From the NCBI GenBank assembly GCA_020650975.1, contig JAIPMN010002353.1:1-63690 (forward strand): a DNA stretch of 63,690 bases. The letters are read 5' to 3'. A program made the position numbers and the translations under genes. The first letter of the stretch is position 1. Each line of letters begins with the position of its first letter. Below are positions 60,846-63,690 of this stretch, one piece after another. The stretch is from Apostichopus californicus. Its lineage: Eukaryota > Echinodermata > Holothuroidea > Aspidochirotida > Stichopodidae. The notes under the pieces are model-generated. The model made no database searches and was not told the origin of the DNA. It was given only the letters and a program-made list of their open reading frames with translations.

Positions 60846-62041
60846 TGCTTGTAAAAAAATTCCAAGTTTTCTAAAATATTGTATGAACCACAAAATGTTG
60901 TTAAAACTATCAGTTAGTATGAACTATAAGCACCTGGTTGAGATGGCAAATGTGTCGTTTATAGACAAATATTAAAGTTAATCTTATATATATATTTATA
61001 AAAATTTCTTAAATCATTATTGGTATATGTTTTGGGTGAACTTTTTTCCCTTTAATACTTTAATACTGAATCCGATGCTTGCATTAGCTGGTTTACAATT
61101 AAACATTTAAGAAAAAAATTAATTATGTGAATTAACTCTCCTTTGTAAGTTTTATATTATTTTGTTGTCTTCCCCCTTTTTTTTGGCTCAATATCAGAGA
61201 AAATCTATTTTAATTTCCTGATTTTTGTCTGTGGCCTATGGAAATATTTTACTTCCAAACTGGGGAATTTTCAGCTGTGTAAAAATTGGACAAATTAGTA
61301 TTGTTTAATCATTTATGTCATTAACTATTTTTTTCTTTCTAAATTTAGTAGTTTCAACTGCTGCCAATTCAAATGCCCTATAATGTTCAATATAAAATGT
61401 TTGCTATCCTATTTCTTTGACTAAAATATTCCCCCACAAAAATACAAATTTTATATCCCGTATAAATAATATTGGACTGTATATACTTAACGTAAGAATT
61501 TTTTTATTTACGGTTAGGATGAGCAAACCAGTGGTGGATCAATGAAATACATGTGGTCAAATATTGTTTGTAACTATTAAGGTACTTCCATTTTATAAAT
61601 TCAAAGTGAGATGACATGCCATGTATCCATAGGTTACTATTTTTTCCATCTCCATTTTAATACAACATTTTAGATCAATTCAGTTTGGTTATCATCTGCT
61701 GTATTTTGCATTTAGGTACAATGTGAGTCGACTTATGACCACATTCAGGGTTACAGGAACGTGACCCGAAGAAAGGCAAAAATAATAATCATCCAAGTGA
61801 CTACTGTTATAATTGCAAGTAACTGATATACCTGTGGTTTCCTTACTGTCGAGGAAAACACAAAACCACGGTTATTATGATTTTCTGTGACTGTAATGTG
61901 TGGGCATCGAGATGTGTCAGCCATGGTTATTTTTCTGTGTAGCAGATGGAACAAAGATATCATTAAATGCAGAATCTTTCCTCTTCAGTTTGTCCATTAA
62001 TTCATGGTTTCGATGATAATCGTAACCTATGCAATCATGAT

Positions 62042-62077
62042 GGCGTGTGTATGTGTGTGTGTGTGGTGTGTGTGTGA
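62042..62077 (+). repeat. (GT)n microsatellite
   Basis: GTGTGTATGTGTGTGTGTGT followed by GGTGTGTGTGTG. Confidence 0.85.
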
Positions 62078-62389
62078 TACAATTGCTTGTAACATCCTGA
62101 CTGAAATTTCAATGTCTGGTCCAAATTTGTTATCAACAAGTACGATAGGACCTCACTTAAGATTTTACAGGAAATCATATGTGGGTTTGTCGTGACCAAA
62201 AGTAGAGAAATGGGGCTACATGTTTTGATACTCCCTCTCAATCATGTGCATTAGAAGTGGGGAGTCTCTATTTGTTATTCCTGCCAAATTCTCAGCGTTA
62301 AATCAACTGGCTCTCTTGATCTGATTGTTAGCTGAGTTTCGGCGATACATTGTTTCAAACTTCGGTAAACGGTAACATTTCAATCCACA

Positions 62390-62558
62390 ATGAGAACAAT
62401 GCCAGAGAAATATAGCGATCCTTGCGTATCACGTGACGGCATCCAGTATGTTAGTTTGCAGCTATTGAATGACTATGTCTGTGTTATCTCTCTTTCCAAT
62501 TCATCAGCTGTCAGGATGAACAACATCTTTAATCCCCGAATACAAATGCCTGATTACG
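62390..62558 (+). other. Possible orphan first exon (uncertain)
   Basis: An ATG-initiated 56-codon frame (MRTMPEKYSDPC ... FNPRIQMPDY) ends precisely at a strong donor, TAC|GTAAGT. The composition is protein-like, with mixed polar and hydrophobic residues and no repeats. No family was recognised, and no downstream exon was found in the remaining 1.1 kb, so it may be the first exon of a gene that continues to the right, or chance. Confidence 0.2.
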
Positions 62559-62876
62559 TAAGTCTATCATTCACTAATTGTTGCGTATATATTGTTGTGG
62601 TGACTAAGGCCTCATAAATAATGCTAAAATTACGATTAAAATTGACTACTACATATGTTTTTTTTTCGCTATCTTTGGAAGTCATCTCATAGAAATCATC
62701 ACAAAGCATGCCGGGATGAATAGTAGCGATTTTATCCCAATCTATATAATCAGAAGGAACCCCTCCAAATGCATGATTTTGGCAACAATCGAAAAAGTCG
62801 GGATTTTGGGCCAAAACTTGAAAAAAAATTTATAAGTCTATGATATATATATAGCCATGATAGCATGATTTGTAAG

Positions 62877-63059
62877 GCTTTTTCAGGCCTAAAATTTGAT
62901 AGAAACCCACTTTCGATTGATGCTTAAACCTCCCTTGGGACCCTGGATGGCCATTAAAGGCATCCTGATCAAATCTGAGAAATAAGATCTCTATCCCCAA
63001 AATTTGGTACGGCAATATAATTATTTAGTCGTATGATCCTACTTTAGGCCTGAAAAAGC
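62877..63059. repeat. 183-bp element with perfect 17-bp terminal inverted repeats
   Basis: GCTTTTTCAGGCCTAAA at 62877-62893 and its exact reverse complement TTTAGGCCTGAAAAAGC at 63043-63059 flank 149 bp without coding content. This has the shape of a small MITE. Target-site duplications are not obvious. Confidence 0.7.
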
Positions 63060-63439
63060 AAAAGCCTTATAACTTATGCTTACATTAGGGTTATTTCTCT
63101 CTCAATGTTATGTAGCAATGCCTATTACATTTAACATAAAGGGACTTCTGTGATTAAATTGCTAAGGGGGAGGAGTGGGTTGGTTAGTGCGTTTTCATTT
63201 CCACAACAGTTGAAGATGATGTCATTACCCAACGGTTTTGGTACAATATAACCAATATTCTTTACCGAAGTGGGTAGAGTAATGATTGCCTACTTGCTAA
63301 AGTAATGGTCTAGGCAACGTTTCCTGCATCTGCTTAGCTCATTTCGCGGCGAGGTTGGGGTTGAAAACTATTAATATACAACAACCAGTTAAAACACAGT
63401 ATCGGGCAGTATGTTATCACCCTCCGTTCCATTTTTGAA

Positions 63440-63690
63440 GAAAAATTCACGATTAAAACATGGAACGCTTCTATCGCTTAGCATACAACTTCCGAGGAAC
63501 AACACAAACCGGAAAACATTTATGAATAAAGGTTTGATTTGACTGCTTTGAAATCACGTATCACTGGCAATATGCGTCGAACGCCCTCTATCGGCCTCTT
63601 CTTTCGCTTTGTTTGCAACTTCCGAGGAACAATAGAAAACCGAAAAACTTTTAGCACGAACAAAGGATTCTCAAACCTTTGTTCGTCCAA
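63440..63690 (+). repeat. Diverged direct repeat at right edge
   Basis: CAACTTCCGAGGAACAA followed by AACCGGAAAAC or AACCGAAAAAC, then a TTATGAA or AGCACGAA block with (A/C)AAAGG, occurs at about 63486-63535 and again at 63616-63666. Each copy is preceded by CTATCG. The second copy runs to the edge, so the array may continue outside. Confidence 0.6.

Larger units (their letters stand above)
59917..63690. other. ABI 3' flank and right-end intergenic region
   Basis: After the short ABI 3' UTR, the region holds a tRNA-like SINE (60540-60845), a GT microsatellite (62042-62077), an isolated open frame with a good donor (62390-62559), a perfect-TIR element (62877-63059) and a diverged direct repeat at the very end. 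No clear gene was identified. Confidence 0.5.

Overview
This is an animal (metazoan) nuclear genomic window: AT-rich, intron-dense, with every gene split by GT-AG introns and much dispersed repeat DNA. Three protein-coding genes, all on the + strand, could be assembled exon by exon. In each, all splice phases join into one uninterrupted reading frame from ATG to stop. Protein resemblance and the style of the repeats suggest an invertebrate deuterostome, most likely an echinoderm; that is inference, and the species cannot be fixed from the sequence alone.

Layout. 1-241 (- strand) is the edge of a hAT-type transposase. 242-3514 is non-genic, with dispersed and degenerate tandem repeats. 3515-20386 is AGPS, the peroxisomal alkylglycerone-phosphate synthase of ether-lipid synthesis (21 coding exons, 637 aa). 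20387-24792 is 3' flank and intergenic DNA. 24793-44319 is a PDIA5-like ER protein disulfide isomerase (21 coding exons, 765 aa). 44320-48753 is intergenic. 48754-59916 is an Abl interactor (ABI1/ABI2 orthologue, 8 coding exons, 475 aa, C-terminal SH3). 59917-63690 is 3' flank with a tRNA-derived SINE and an inverted-repeat element.

The three genes have unrelated jobs (peroxisomal lipid synthesis, ER oxidative folding, WAVE/actin regulation), and nothing suggests they work as a unit; they are simple neighbours. The most notable gene is the PDIA5-like one. Human PDIA5 has three CxxC thioredoxin domains. This one has five, all CGHC, and the sequence types (D2 resembles D4, D3 resembles D5) plus repeating exon sizes and intron phases point to tandem duplication of a two-domain block.

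Repeats are informative. An eleven-unit minisatellite in AGPS intron 18 carries the polypyrimidine tract and AG of a 3' splice site in nearly every unit. A tRNA-headed SINE family with a (CATA)n tail occurs three times. A second, tRNA-Leu/Ser-like SINE lies at the right end. A family with a GATCCT hairpin followed by GAAACGTC occurs three times, once as a perfect 26-bp inverted repeat. A LINE reverse-transcriptase remnant lies in PDIA5 intron 1. No prokaryotic operons, CRISPR arrays or viral genes were seen.
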